The notes below the pieces were generated by a model. That model made no database searches, had not been told where the DNA came from, and was given only the letters and a program-made list of their open reading frames with translations. From Aliihoeflea sp. 2WW (GTDB taxonomy: Bacteria > Pseudomonadota > Alphaproteobacteria > Rhizobiales > Rhizobiaceae), in contig NZ_AYOD01000008.1 of the NCBI RefSeq assembly GCF_000497755.1, positions 1 through 64,000 of the forward strand: DNA of 64,000 nucleotides, given 5' to 3'. The position numbers were made by a program, and so were the translations under genes. Shown in pieces: positions 34,113 to 42,866 of the stretch; the first letter of the stretch is position 1; the number at the start of each line of letters is the position of its first letter.

Positions 34113-35312
34113 TCACGGACGCGGCTCGCTGGCGGCAAGCTGGCCGACGGGCTCGAGCGATTTCCGCCGCTCCCGGTCCAACTGGTTGTAGAGGCGCGCG
34201 TGGCTGTCGGCGATCGCCTCGAGACTGTAGCGGCTGCGCGCGCGCCGCGCCGCGGCCATGCCCATCCGGCCGGCGCGCTCCTTGTCGGTGAGCAGCGCGA
34301 GGATGCCCTTGGCCAGCGCTTCGGGCGAACCCATGGGAACGATGGAACCGGTGACGCCGTCTTCCACCACGTCGCGGCATCCGGGAATGGTCGTCGCGAC
34401 GACCGGCAGTTCGGCAAGACCGGCTTCCAGAAGCGCGCGCGGGACGCCTTCGCGATATTCGGTCGGGAATGCGAAGAGGTCCGCCGCGCGCAGGAGGGCC
34501 GGCACATCGCTTCGCGCACCCAGCGCGACGACATAGGGCGCGTGTGCGTCGATCTCGGCCTGCGATATCGCGAGCGGTCCCTCGCTTTCGCGTGGGCCGA
34601 CGAGCACGAACCGGACGTCGGGGCGTTCCCGGTGGACGATCGCGGCCGCATTAAGCAGCGTCGGGATGCCCTTTTGACGCGTCATACGGGTGACGGTCAT
34701 GACGATTTCGCCATTGCCGAGACCGAGCGCCCGGCGCATCTGGCTGCGCGAAGGCGAAGCTTCCAGCGCGCGTTCGAAACCGTCGACGTCGACGCCGCCG
34801 CCACCACCGGGAATGACGAGGCCGTTTCGACCCGCCATGGAGCAGTCCTCGAAGAATGCGCGGTCGTCCTCGATCTCGAAGACGGTCGCGGCCGTGAAGC
34901 GCGATGCGGCGCGGTGCAGCAGCCGGTAGACCGGCCGCATGGACCAGGCGAGCAGCGATCCGGTCGAGTAGACCCAGGCGCGCCCGCAGATGGTTCGAAC
35001 CGGCGCCGACCGGCCGGTGAGGCCTGCGGCCATCGGCAGGTAGAGGCACGGCTTCGTGTCGAATCCCTGCGCGATGTCGGGCCGGAGTTCGCGCAGGAGC
35101 CGCGACAGGCTGGCGAGGGAGGCGATGTCGGCCAGCGGATTGATGAAGCGATGGAACCTGAAAGGATGAAACGGTATGCCGACCGCCTCGAAGGGCGCGG
35201 CATCGCCGCTTCCCGCCGCCGAGACGCGAAAGCCACGATCGCGCATCGCCAGGATGAACGGGATGCGCAAATTGTGGTCCTCGCCACCGACGTAAAGCAC
35301 ATGCGTCTTCAT
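34113..35312 (-). CDS. Glycosyltransferase family 4 protein
   Basis: A 399-residue GT-B retaining glycosyltransferase. The C-terminal nucleotide-sugar site has FPTEYREGVPRALLEAGLAE, with the E-x7-E pair, and the linker VMTVTRMTRQKGIPTLLNA. The N-terminal acceptor domain includes GFDTKPCLYLPMAAG. It adds a sugar to the polysaccharide repeat unit, substrate unknown. It overlaps the deacetylase by 4 bases and precedes the T1SS genes in one operon. Confidence 0.92.
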   Translation of the reverse strand: MKTHVLYVGGEDHNLRIPFILAMRDRGFRVSAAGSGDAAPFEAVGIPFHPFRFHRFINPLADIASLASLSRLLRELRPDIAQGFDTKPCLYLPMAAGLTGRSAPVRTICGRAWVYSTGSLLAWSMRPVYRLLHRAASRFTAATVFEIEDDRAFFEDCSMAGRNGLVIPGGGGGVDVDGFERALEASPSRSQMRRALGLGNGEIVMTVTRMTRQKGIPTLLNAAAIVHRERPDVRFVLVGPRESEGPLAISQAEIDAHAPYVVALGARSDVPALLRAADLFAFPTEYREGVPRALLEAGLAELPVVATTIPGCRDVVEDGVTGSIVPMGSPEALAKGILALLTDKERAGRMGMAAARRARSRYSLEAIADSHARLYNQLDRERRKSLEPVGQLAASEPRP

Positions 35313-36226
35313 GAAAGGCTGGCTCCTGCTTCAGCGTGCGGAAGAATGGCCGGATCGATCGCAACGGCGCCGCCGCGCCTGCGCTCGATCATCTCGCCGA
35401 TCGTCATCCAGTGGAAACGCGCGCACAGCGCCTCGAAGCGCTCCTCGCACCGATGGAGATTGACGCGCTGGCGATAGGTGTTGAACACCGACATACCGTC
35501 GACGCGCGGCTGGCCGGGATCGATTTCCCAGGGATGGATGTAGAAGACATAAGGGTGACCGCCGGCCAGGATGACGTTGATGCCGCGCATCCAGGCCGCA
35601 TAGGGCACGAAACGGAAATAGCCGCCCCCGCCCCAGGGAATGCCGCGCCGGCTGAAACGCAGGCATGAGACGCAAACCTCGTGGAACCCCTCGCCCAGTT
35701 CCGCAATGTCGCTGCCGTCGTCGATCGTGCCGAGGCTGCCGTAGCGATCGTGCGCGGCCGTCGGCACCATCGAGGAATCGTAGGCGTGGCCGGTTTCCTG
35801 CAGGATCGGAATGGCCCAGGGCGTGATCGAGAAGCACGGAGCGCGATAGCCCCGCACCTCCTGCCCGGCAATGTCCTCCAGCAAGGCCTTGGCGCGGCTG
35901 ACGTCCTGCCGAAACGCCTCCGGTGAAAGCGAATAGACCAGTTGGTGGGCGAAGCCGTGCGATGCGACCTCATGGCCGGCGGCGGCGATCTCGCGCACCA
36001 GATTCACATTGCGCTCGGCGACCCATCCGAGGACGAAGAAGGTCGCCCGCGTGTTGGTGGCGTCGAGGATTTCAAGCATCCGCATCGTATTGCGCTCGAC
36101 GCGCGGCTCGCACCGGTCCCAACTGTCGCGCGACACGCCGCGCTTGACGTTTTCGCTGTGGAACCAGTCCTCGACGTCGATCGACAGCGCGACTTCGGCG
36201 GCGCGTCGTTGGGCGGGCTGCCGCAT
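35309..36226 (-). CDS. Polysaccharide deacetylase (NodB-like, DUF3473 type)
   Basis: A 305-residue carbohydrate-esterase family 4 protein. The start at 36226 (MRQPAQRRAAEV) is chosen because the fold begins at ALSIDVEDWF. The metal-binding site has the Asp of DVEDW and the SHGFAH motif near 90; the second active-site part is GYRAPCFSITPW. The C-terminal part has the pattern of the DUF3473 family found in exopolysaccharide clusters (HPYVFYIHPWEIDPGQPR). No signal peptide is visible, so it may work in the cytoplasm. It probably deacetylates an N-acetyl sugar in the repeat unit. Confidence 0.92.
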   Translation of the reverse strand: MRQPAQRRAAEVALSIDVEDWFHSENVKRGVSRDSWDRCEPRVERNTMRMLEILDATNTRATFFVLGWVAERNVNLVREIAAAGHEVASHGFAHQLVYSLSPEAFRQDVSRAKALLEDIAGQEVRGYRAPCFSITPWAIPILQETGHAYDSSMVPTAAHDRYGSLGTIDDGSDIAELGEGFHEVCVSCLRFSRRGIPWGGGGYFRFVPYAAWMRGINVILAGGHPYVFYIHPWEIDPGQPRVDGMSVFNTYRQRVNLHRCEERFEALCARFHWMTIGEMIERRRGGAVAIDPAILPHAEAGASLS

Positions 36227-36231
36227 CGGGC

Positions 36232-37125
36232 CTACTCCGTCTTCAGCCGCGCGACGCGGCCGGCCATATAGGCTGAAAAGATTTCGCGAAGATCGGGGAA
36301 GCTCGTGCCGTCGGCCTGGCTTAGCGCCGGACAGGCAGTCCGCTCCTGGACGCCCCAGGAATACGCCATCGCAAAGGGTCGCACCGGAGGCGGAACGCGC
36401 TGGTCCCAGATCTCCAGCATGCGTTCCAGCTCGTCGCCGCTCGGCATCCGGTAATAGGGTGTCTCGGTGGTCGCGCATTCCTGCCCGAAGAGCTGGAAGA
36501 CCGGCACGATGCGGTCGGGAGTGATGCCGGCGGCGATGGCCTCGTCGATGCGCTGCGTCAACGCCTTCATGTCGCAGCCGGTGGTCGCGTTCTTCACGTT
36601 GCAGGGGTACGGCGCAACGCCGATATAGTCGGCGGAATCCTTCAAGGTCGCGAATTCGGTACGATCGGCCGAACTGTTCTGCACGATGATGAAGGTGCGC
36701 GCCGCAGTGTCCGTGCTTCTGATCAGCTCCGATCGCTCGGCGACGCGTGCGGCCGCATCCGGACACTTGGCCGGATGCGGCTCATCGGAAATGTAGTAGA
36801 TGCCGCTGAATTTCGGGTGGCCGGCAAGAGCGGAAACCTGTCTGACGACCTCGTCGTCGGAGAGACGCCACGCGCATTCGGTGTTGTAGCCGTTGCCGAG
36901 CCAGAACACGCCCTTCATCCCGTCCGGAAGGCTCTCCAGAACTGCGATGCTTGCGACGTCGGCAAGATCGAACCCGTCCTGTCTCGCGGTTTCGAAATCG
37001 CCCTTCAAATTGCTCGCCATATGCCGCTGCCCGGCAAGGCCCGGTGTCTGGCACAGAGCCAGAACCAGTGCGGTCGCGGCGGCAAGCTTGATGCGGGACG
37101 AGACGGGGCGCGTGTTGAACGTCAT
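36232..37125 (-). CDS. Secreted protein, possible glycoside-hydrolase-like barrel
   Basis: A 297-residue exported protein. The start at 37125 (MTFNTRPVSSRIKL) gives a clear signal peptide ending near GLAG; the stop-start overlap with the upstream VanZ gene supports it. About six Cys in the mature part suggest disulphides. Motifs GIYYISDEPH (Asp/Glu), ADYIGVAPYPC and PVFQLFGQE alternate as in a TIM-barrel hydrolase, with possible catalytic acids in SDE and QE. I do not recognise a named family. In this operon it may trim or process the polymer in the periplasm. That is inference. Confidence 0.75.
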   Translation of the reverse strand: MTFNTRPVSSRIKLAAATALVLALCQTPGLAGQRHMASNLKGDFETARQDGFDLADVASIAVLESLPDGMKGVFWLGNGYNTECAWRLSDDEVVRQVSALAGHPKFSGIYYISDEPHPAKCPDAAARVAERSELIRSTDTAARTFIIVQNSSADRTEFATLKDSADYIGVAPYPCNVKNATTGCDMKALTQRIDEAIAAGITPDRIVPVFQLFGQECATTETPYYRMPSGDELERMLEIWDQRVPPPVRPFAMAYSWGVQERTACPALSQADGTSFPDLREIFSAYMAGRVARLKTE

Positions 37126-37520
37126 GACAAATGTCCTTTCGACAAGGCGGCTTGCGCCCGTTTCTTTCGCCACCGCCGCGCATACTGGTCGATCGAAAGG
37201 CCGCAGGCGGAGCCGACGAACCCCGCGACCGCATCGCCGAACGCGGCGCTTCGCCCGGGTATGAAGGCCTGCAGCGCCTCGGAGGCGAGCGCGAGAGCGA
37301 TGAGCCCGGCGGCGATGGCGAAACGCCGTCCCGGCACCGCTGCGGCCATGATGATCGAGGAGACGAGATAGGCGCCGAAATGCTCGATCTCGCCGGGGAT
37401 GCCCGTGCGCAAATCGCCGAAGACAGGCACCAGCGACAACACCAGCAACGTCGCGACGACAAGGCCGACAGAAATCGTCGGCGCGGAAAATTGCGGGCGT
37501 GACCTCTCCCCCGGAGCCAT
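37122..37520 (-). CDS. VanZ-like membrane protein
   Basis: A 132-residue protein starting at 37520 (MAPGERSRPQ). It has three to four hydrophobic segments (about 16-34, 44-62, 66-84 and 95-115). It has VanZ-type motifs: EIEHFGAYLVSS near 40 and EALQAFIPGRSAAFGDAVAG near 83. VanZ-like proteins are common in polysaccharide and exosortase clusters, but their role is not settled. It overlaps the secreted barrel-like protein by 4 bases and follows the formyltransferase by 10 bases. Confidence 0.85.
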   Translation of the reverse strand: MAPGERSRPQFSAPTISVGLVVATLLVLSLVPVFGDLRTGIPGEIEHFGAYLVSSIIMAAAVPGRRFAIAAGLIALALASEALQAFIPGRSAAFGDAVAGFVGSACGLSIDQYARRWRKKRAQAALSKGHLS

Positions 37521-37530
37521 CGTGCAGGCC

Positions 37531-38343
37531 TCACAACAGCCGGTGGCCGCGCCTGCGCAGCGCGCGGACATCGGCATAAGCGGGGAAGGTGAAGTAGGAG
37601 GCCTGCCGCATGTCCAGCGGCGTGGCGCGACTGCGACCTTCGCGCAGCTCGGTCAGCACCTCGATCAGGAGCCGCGCGCCTTCGCGCTTGGTCCCGCGGA
37701 TGACGCGATCCAGCGTGTCGCGCTTTCGGAGCGGAAAGGACCGCGTTCCCAGGACGTCTCCGGCGTCGAGCTTTTCGACCATCCGGTGAACGGTGATGGT
37801 GACCTCCGGTTCGCCCTGCTGCATCTGCCAGAAGGTTGGCATCATGCCGCGATAGCGCGGCAGGCGACCCGAATGGATGTTGATGCAGCCCATCGGCGGC
37901 ACGCCCAGCAGGTCGGAGCCGAAAATCTCTGGCGCCGCGACGGATGCGATCACGTCCACGTCCATCCGCCGAACATGCGCGATGAAAGCCGGGTCGTTGA
38001 CCGAAGAAACCGCGAACACCTCGATGCCCTGCGCCGCAGCCAGTTCGGAGATCGTCTCGCGGCGCAGCCGGGCGCGCGCATAGCGAAGCACCTGGCGGCC
38101 GGCACCGGCCAGCCCGTACATTCCCGCGATCCTGCGGAAGGAAGCGATCTTCGATTCCCGAAACGGATGATCGATCGCTATCGCCTTCAGGTCGAATGCC
38201 CGTTCCGGCAATTCAGCGAAGAACACTCGGAAGAATTCGATGACGTAGATCGGGTCGTCCGAGGTCACCAGCAACAATCTGGTCGGTCGTGCCGATCCAC
38301 CCGCCCGCAATATTCGAACATTGTCATCGGCAGGATAATCCAT
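37531..38343 (-). CDS. Formyltransferase-family protein (probable sugar N-formyltransferase)
   Basis: A 270-residue protein with the fold of methionyl-tRNA and sugar formyltransferases, which use 10-formyl-tetrahydrofolate. The catalytic Asn-x-His is in CINIHSGRLPRYRG (near 153), and the catalytic Asp in KLDAGDVLG (near 197). It lacks the C-terminal tRNA-binding domain, and it heads a polysaccharide operon, so a sugar amine is a likelier acceptor than Met-tRNA. The dehydratase and aminotransferase needed to make a 4-amino sugar lie at 44799 and 42867. The substrate is inferred. Confidence 0.85.
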   Translation of the reverse strand: MDYPADDNVRILRAGGSARPTRLLLVTSDDPIYVIEFFRVFFAELPERAFDLKAIAIDHPFRESKIASFRRIAGMYGLAGAGRQVLRYARARLRRETISELAAAQGIEVFAVSSVNDPAFIAHVRRMDVDVIASVAAPEIFGSDLLGVPPMGCINIHSGRLPRYRGMMPTFWQMQQGEPEVTITVHRMVEKLDAGDVLGTRSFPLRKRDTLDRVIRGTKREGARLLIEVLTELREGRSRATPLDMRQASYFTFPAYADVRALRRRGHRLL

Positions 38344-38467
38344 CTGCGTCCCCCGCTTGATTTGCGAATATTTTGCCGCCGAAATATAGATTGATTATGT
38401 CTCGAATTTTCCTGACCTGGGTATGCTCTATTCCGGGGTACTTATTGTTGGTTACCCGGCAGGCACT

Positions 38468-40567
38468 TCAGTTGATCTCGCGATAATGGTGACGCTCGTA
38501 CCGGCGCAGAGGAACCATGGTCATGACCAGTTCCGTGCGCTCGGCCATCTGGAGGTCGTGCAGGCGCGCAAGTGCGGTGCGCGTATCCTCGATCAGGGTG
38601 CGGCCCCAGCGCGAGGCGAGAACGACGCGGTCGACCAGCGGCAGGATGAGCCGGGCGTCGGCCGTCCCCGCCATTGGCGAGCCGTCGATGACGACGACGT
38701 CGTACTGACCGCGCAAGTCCCGCATGACCCTGTCGAGTTCGCGATCGGCCAGAACGAGCATGGGGTCGATCCGGTCGACCGGCAGCGGCAGATAGTCGAT
38801 GCCGAAGCCTTCGTGGCGCGCGATGACGTCGCCTGGCGGCGTGCCGCGCAAAAGATCGAGAATGCCGTTCCCGCGCGCCGCATCGAAGCCGGGCGCCAGC
38901 CCCGGACGGCGGAAATCCATGTCGACGAGGAGCACCTTGCGGTCGATCGTGCGCAGATAGGCGGCGAGCGAAATTGCAAGCGTGGTCTTGCCTTCACCGG
39001 GCCCGCTCGACGTGACGAGGCAGATGCAGGATTCCTCGCCATCCGGACCCGTTTCGATCGTCATCTGCGCGGATAAGAGGCGTACCGCACCTGTGTATGC
39101 CGAGAAGGGCTGGGCGAGGCGCGCCAAAGCTCCCCGCTGACCCGACAGCCGGCCGACATGGGGCAGCAGCACCGTTTCGGACGATCGGTCATCCGCGCCG
39201 ACGAGGCTTGGGCTCCGCAGCGTATGGTTGCCGCGTTCGAGTATCAGCGCGACGAGCCCGCCGCTCAGGCAGGCGAAGAGCGTTGCAGGAAGAATGAAGA
39301 GCAGCGTGTCGGGCGAACTCGGTTTTTCAGGCGGCGCCGCCAGCGAGAGGACGCGTGCCTCGGGCGGCCGGGATTCCTGGGTCAGCAGGTCAGCCTGACG
39401 GCGCAGCAGCGCGTCATAGACCTGCAGCGCCGACGCCGCATTGCGTACGAGGTCGCGATAGGCGAGTTCGGCTTCCAGCGTCTGCGCCCGGACCGACTGC
39501 AGCCGCGATTGCCAGCGTTCCAGATAGCGCACTCGCGCTGCGAGCACGTCGGAGTCGGGCATGTCGGCGCCAGCCGCGTCCGTTGCAGTCTCCGGCCGAC
39601 CGGCGCTCGCAGCGAAGGGTGCGGCCATACCGGCCAGGGTTCCGGGATGACCGGCGATACCGAGCGGATAGAGTGGCATCGGACCCGATCGCGCAGTTGT
39701 CTGGAACGTGGAGGAGTTCGCGTTGCCATCCGCTCCCGGACCTTTCGTCGCTTCGGGCCCGTGGCTTCGCTCCGCCAGGTCGAAGCGCGCGATGGCGAGC
39801 TGGCGATTGATCTCGGCTATGCGCAGATCTTCGTCGCCGGCGTCCCCGTCTGCCAGAAGGCCGTGGGCGGACGCGAAACGGCGCAGCGTACCTTCGGCCG
39901 CCTCCATCGCCACCTTCGCTTCGGGAATGCGCTCCTCGAGCCGCCGGAGCGAATCGAGGCGCGACTTCGCCCTCTGGCTGCGCAGGTCGTCGACATAGAC
40001 CTCGACGCCCGTATTCGCCATCGCTGCCGCAGCAACGGGATCGCGCGAGCGATAGGTCACCGAGATGACCCGCGAGCGACGCTCCCGGTAGACGTTGATG
40101 GATTTTTGAAGGTCATCGAGGCTCAGCGCGGCGAGATCGGTTTCCGGTTGCTCGGACGGCACGACCACGCTTCCGGAGGCGCGGGTGAAGGGCGCCAGCC
40201 GCGCGATCAGCTTGGTGCGCAAAAGCTCGATGCGATCGGTCATCGATGGTGCCGGGACCGTGTCGGTCGAGGCGGCGGGGTTCGCTGCGTGATCGAGGCT
40301 CTTCAGCATCTGGCGCAGATGACCATCGGACATCAGCATCTCGACGCGCGTGTCGACCGCCGCGTCGTCGATCACGTTGCCAATCGTGGCGGCCTGCGCA
40401 TCGATGACGAGCTGTGCCTTGGCCGTGTAGGTCGGCGGAACGACCGCCGCCACGACGATGCCTGCCGCTGCGCCGAGGGCGCCGGCACCGAGGACCAGAA
40501 GCCAGCGCCGACGCAGCACGGTAGCGACGAAGCGAAACGGAGGGACGTCCGCATTGACGGGCCTCAT
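38468..40567 (-). CDS. Polysaccharide co-polymerase/BY-kinase (ExoP/Wzc-like)
   Basis: An inner-membrane protein of 699 residues that sets chain length and couples to export. The start at 40567 (MRPVNADVPPF) overlaps the polymerase stop. Order: Wzz segment with TM1 (about 20-42); periplasmic coiled coils (about 60-440); TM2 (about 450-475, TLLFILPATLFACLSGG); and a BY-kinase domain with Walker A SSGPGEGKTT (near 520), Walker A-prime LLVDMDFRRPG and Walker B VVIDGSPMAG. The C-terminal tail has only two Tyr (RRYERHHYREIN), fewer than Wzc clusters. It should be an active tyrosine autokinase. Confidence 0.93.
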   Translation of the reverse strand: MRPVNADVPPFRFVATVLRRRWLLVLGAGALGAAAGIVVAAVVPPTYTAKAQLVIDAQAATIGNVIDDAAVDTRVEMLMSDGHLRQMLKSLDHAANPAASTDTVPAPSMTDRIELLRTKLIARLAPFTRASGSVVVPSEQPETDLAALSLDDLQKSINVYRERRSRVISVTYRSRDPVAAAAMANTGVEVYVDDLRSQRAKSRLDSLRRLEERIPEAKVAMEAAEGTLRRFASAHGLLADGDAGDEDLRIAEINRQLAIARFDLAERSHGPEATKGPGADGNANSSTFQTTARSGPMPLYPLGIAGHPGTLAGMAAPFAASAGRPETATDAAGADMPDSDVLAARVRYLERWQSRLQSVRAQTLEAELAYRDLVRNAASALQVYDALLRRQADLLTQESRPPEARVLSLAAPPEKPSSPDTLLFILPATLFACLSGGLVALILERGNHTLRSPSLVGADDRSSETVLLPHVGRLSGQRGALARLAQPFSAYTGAVRLLSAQMTIETGPDGEESCICLVTSSGPGEGKTTLAISLAAYLRTIDRKVLLVDMDFRRPGLAPGFDAARGNGILDLLRGTPPGDVIARHEGFGIDYLPLPVDRIDPMLVLADRELDRVMRDLRGQYDVVVIDGSPMAGTADARLILPLVDRVVLASRWGRTLIEDTRTALARLHDLQMAERTELVMTMVPLRRYERHHYREIN

Positions 40568-41814
40568 GCGCGCGCTCCCACCGGATGCGGCGCATCGCTG
40601 CGCGCGGCGACGCCGACGCGTGCGGTCTCCAGCAGGCACAGCATGATCCCGAACCAGAAGATCGGATGGCGGATGACGAAATGGAACATCGAGAACGCCG
40701 TGAAGCCGACCGCGAGTGCGGCCAGCGACGGCAATCCGGCGCTCCAGCATCGCGTAAAGGCGGACAGGCAGAGCCAGGCGAACAGAAGCACCGCCACGAC
40801 GCCGCCCTGGGTGAAGAGATCCAGCACCGTGTTGTGCGCCTCGAACTTGTCGGGCGGCGGCCGCTTGTAGGACTTGCTGGTCAGATGGGCGCCGGGGCCG
40901 AAGCCGACGAGATTCGCCTCAAGTCCTTTTTCGATCGCCTCGGTCCACAGGCCGAGGCGCGTGTCGCCCTGATCATCGTCCTCATAGACCGCGGTCGACT
41001 GCGTCTGCACATAGACCAGCATCGTTCGCGCGAATGGCGCCAGCGCCAGCGCTGTCACCGGCAGCGCAAGCACCGCGAAGATCATCAGCGCGTCGCGAAG
41101 GCGATGGTTCGCAGAAGGCCTCGACAGCATGGTCCACGCGCCGGTCGCGATCAGCGCAAGCGCGGCGACCGAGACGCAGACCACGTAGGAATCGCTCTTG
41201 GTCAGGAGACCGACCCCGAAGACCATGATGCCCGCGCTCGCCGCCAGAAACCGTTCTCCGGCACGATCGCTCTTCTCGACGAGATAGATCGATAGCAGCG
41301 TCAGCGTTGCGCACATCAGGCCGAGCTGGTTCGGATCGAGCGACCAGCCGCGGAAACGATCGAAGAACCAGGGATCTGTTCCGGGCACGACGGATACACC
41401 AAAGCCGTCCGCAAGCTGCACTGTCAGCACCGCGACGCCGCAGAACACGACCAGCCGCGCGGTGCGCAGCCGGCGAACCGGGTCGTCCAGATCGAGCGCC
41501 AGAAGCATGCTGATCGCGATCAGGAGGCTGTAGGCGACGACATCGTGGGCGATGGAGGGAAGGTCGTGAAAGGGTTCGACCAGGAGCCCGACCACCATTC
41601 CCAGCGAGAGCGAAAGGGCGAAGATGAACCAGAAGGACGCGACCCGAAAGACGACCGGGCCGACGCTGCGCGGCACGAGCAGGCGTTCGAGGCTCGTGAG
41701 GCCGATCCAGCCGAAAAGACACGCCTCGCCCGGGCCGATCGGCAAGCCGCCGATTCTCAACTGCGTGGCCGGGTAAAGCACCAGCCCCAATGCGAACAGA
41801 CCCTCACGCAACAT
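40564..41814 (-). CDS. O-antigen ligase/polymerase-like membrane protein (Wzy-like)
   Basis: A 416-residue protein with about ten hydrophobic segments. The large periplasmic loop before the last helices contains PDKFEAHNTVLDLFTQGG, the pattern typical of O-antigen ligase/polymerase (Wzy_C) proteins. With the BY-kinase immediately downstream, a role in polymerising the lipid-linked repeat unit is likely. It starts at 41814 and faces the plus-strand operon across a shared promoter region. Confidence 0.88.
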   Translation of the reverse strand: MLREGLFALGLVLYPATQLRIGGLPIGPGEACLFGWIGLTSLERLLVPRSVGPVVFRVASFWFIFALSLSLGMVVGLLVEPFHDLPSIAHDVVAYSLLIAISMLLALDLDDPVRRLRTARLVVFCGVAVLTVQLADGFGVSVVPGTDPWFFDRFRGWSLDPNQLGLMCATLTLLSIYLVEKSDRAGERFLAASAGIMVFGVGLLTKSDSYVVCVSVAALALIATGAWTMLSRPSANHRLRDALMIFAVLALPVTALALAPFARTMLVYVQTQSTAVYEDDDQGDTRLGLWTEAIEKGLEANLVGFGPGAHLTSKSYKRPPPDKFEAHNTVLDLFTQGGVVAVLLFAWLCLSAFTRCWSAGLPSLAALAVGFTAFSMFHFVIRHPIFWFGIMLCLLETARVGVAARSDAPHPVGARA

Positions 41815-42128
41815 GATGCGTCCCCGAAGCCCGAAGTCCGCGCGCCGTCGTCAGCATGCAAACGACGCGGCAAAGGTTACATTCCACATGAGACAGGCGC
41901 CAAGACAAATACTATTTGGAGGTAGCCCCTCCCTAAATATCTTAATACTTTTTAGAATTTCGATTTAATACTAGTCATTATTTGTATTGCCCATTTATTG
42001 GCAATTTCTGTACGGTATATTTTGAAGTAAAAACATCCTCTTCGAATGCCGCTTCAACAAATCAACAACTGCGTGCGAGCAATTCCAACGTTCCGCAGAA
42101 TGGCAATCGAACGGCAGGGAGGGTAAAC
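41815..42128. promoter_or_regulatory. Divergent AT-rich promoter region of the polysaccharide operons
   Basis: A 314-base gap between wzy-like (minus) and the nucleotidyltransferase (plus), unusually AT-rich from 41900 to 42030. It holds two dyads: TATTT-GGAGG-TAGCC-CCTCC-ct-AAATA (41913-41939) and ATTGCC-CATTTATT-GGCAAT (41986-42005). CTAAATATC (41933), CTAGTC (41971) and ATTTATTGG (41993) recur in the regulator promoter at 30840-30950. GGGAGG near 42119 is the ribosome-binding site for the ATG at 42129. No gene is evident. Confidence 0.55.
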
Positions 42129-42866
42129 ATGAAAGTCGTGATTCAATGCGGGGGTATGGGCACGAGATTGCGGCCCTATACGATGGTGCTCCCCAAGCCG
42201 CTCATGCCGGTCGGAACCAAGCCGGTGCTGGAACTGCTGCTGCGCTGGCTGCGCCGCAACGACATCCAGGACGTCTACATCACCACCGGCTACCTCGCCC
42301 ATCTGATCCGCAGTTTCTGCGGCGACGGCCGCCAGTGGGACATGCGCATCAAGTACACCGAAGAGCGCGAGCCCCTCGGAACGATCGGGCCGCTCGGCCT
42401 CCTGCGCGAAGAACTCGACGAGACCTTCCTTGTCATCAATGGCGACATCCTGACCGACCTGAGCATCACGGCCTTCGCCGATTGTCACCGCTCCTTTGGC
42501 GGGCTCGTCACCGTCGCCTCGGCCCGCCGCCATACCAAGATGGAGTTCGGCGTGATCGAGCAGATCGGCGGGCGCATCGTCGGCTTCAAGGAAAAGCCGG
42601 TGCTGTCCAACCTGATGAGCATGGGCATCTACTGCATGGACCCGAAGATCATGAAGCACATCCCGAGCGGAATCCCGTTCGGCTTCGACGACCTCATCTT
42701 GTGCATGCTGGGCCGCGGCCTGCCAATCTTCAGTTTCCCGCATGAGGGGCTTTGGCTCGACATCGGGCGGGTCGAGGATTTCCAGAGCGCCCAACAATTG
42801 AGCTGGGACGACCAGTTGCCGGCATTCGAGCACGCCATCGCGCCCGAACAGGTGGCGGCGGAGTGA
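42129..42866 (+). CDS. Sugar-phosphate nucleotidyltransferase
   Basis: A 245-residue protein starting MKVVIQCGGMGTRLRPYTM at 42129, after GGGAGG; longer upstream frames lack the fold. The nucleotidyltransferase signature GGMGTRLRP with KP (residues about 8-24), FLVINGDIL near 100 and FKEKP near 155 are present. It activates a sugar 1-phosphate to an NDP-sugar. It is smaller than typical RmlA proteins and has no left-handed helix. The sugar is not readable. First gene of the plus-strand operon. Confidence 0.92.
   Translation: MKVVIQCGGMGTRLRPYTMVLPKPLMPVGTKPVLELLLRWLRRNDIQDVYITTGYLAHLIRSFCGDGRQWDMRIKYTEEREPLGTIGPLGLLREELDETFLVINGDILTDLSITAFADCHRSFGGLVTVASARRHTKMEFGVIEQIGGRIVGFKEKPVLSNLMSMGIYCMDPKIMKHIPSGIPFGFDDLILCMLGRGLPIFSFPHEGLWLDIGRVEDFQSAQQLSWDDQLPAFEHAIAPEQVAAE

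Noticed and set aside
34064-34651. N-terminal extension of the T1SS ABC transporter into the glycosyltransferase gene
   Set aside because: The extension is an out-of-frame reading of the GT4 gene. The family begins at MHDGSQIGDLL (34063).
41913-41939. GGAGG at 41918 as a ribosome-binding site for a leader peptide
   Set aside because: No start codon follows at suitable spacing. The sequence is better explained as one arm of an inverted repeat.
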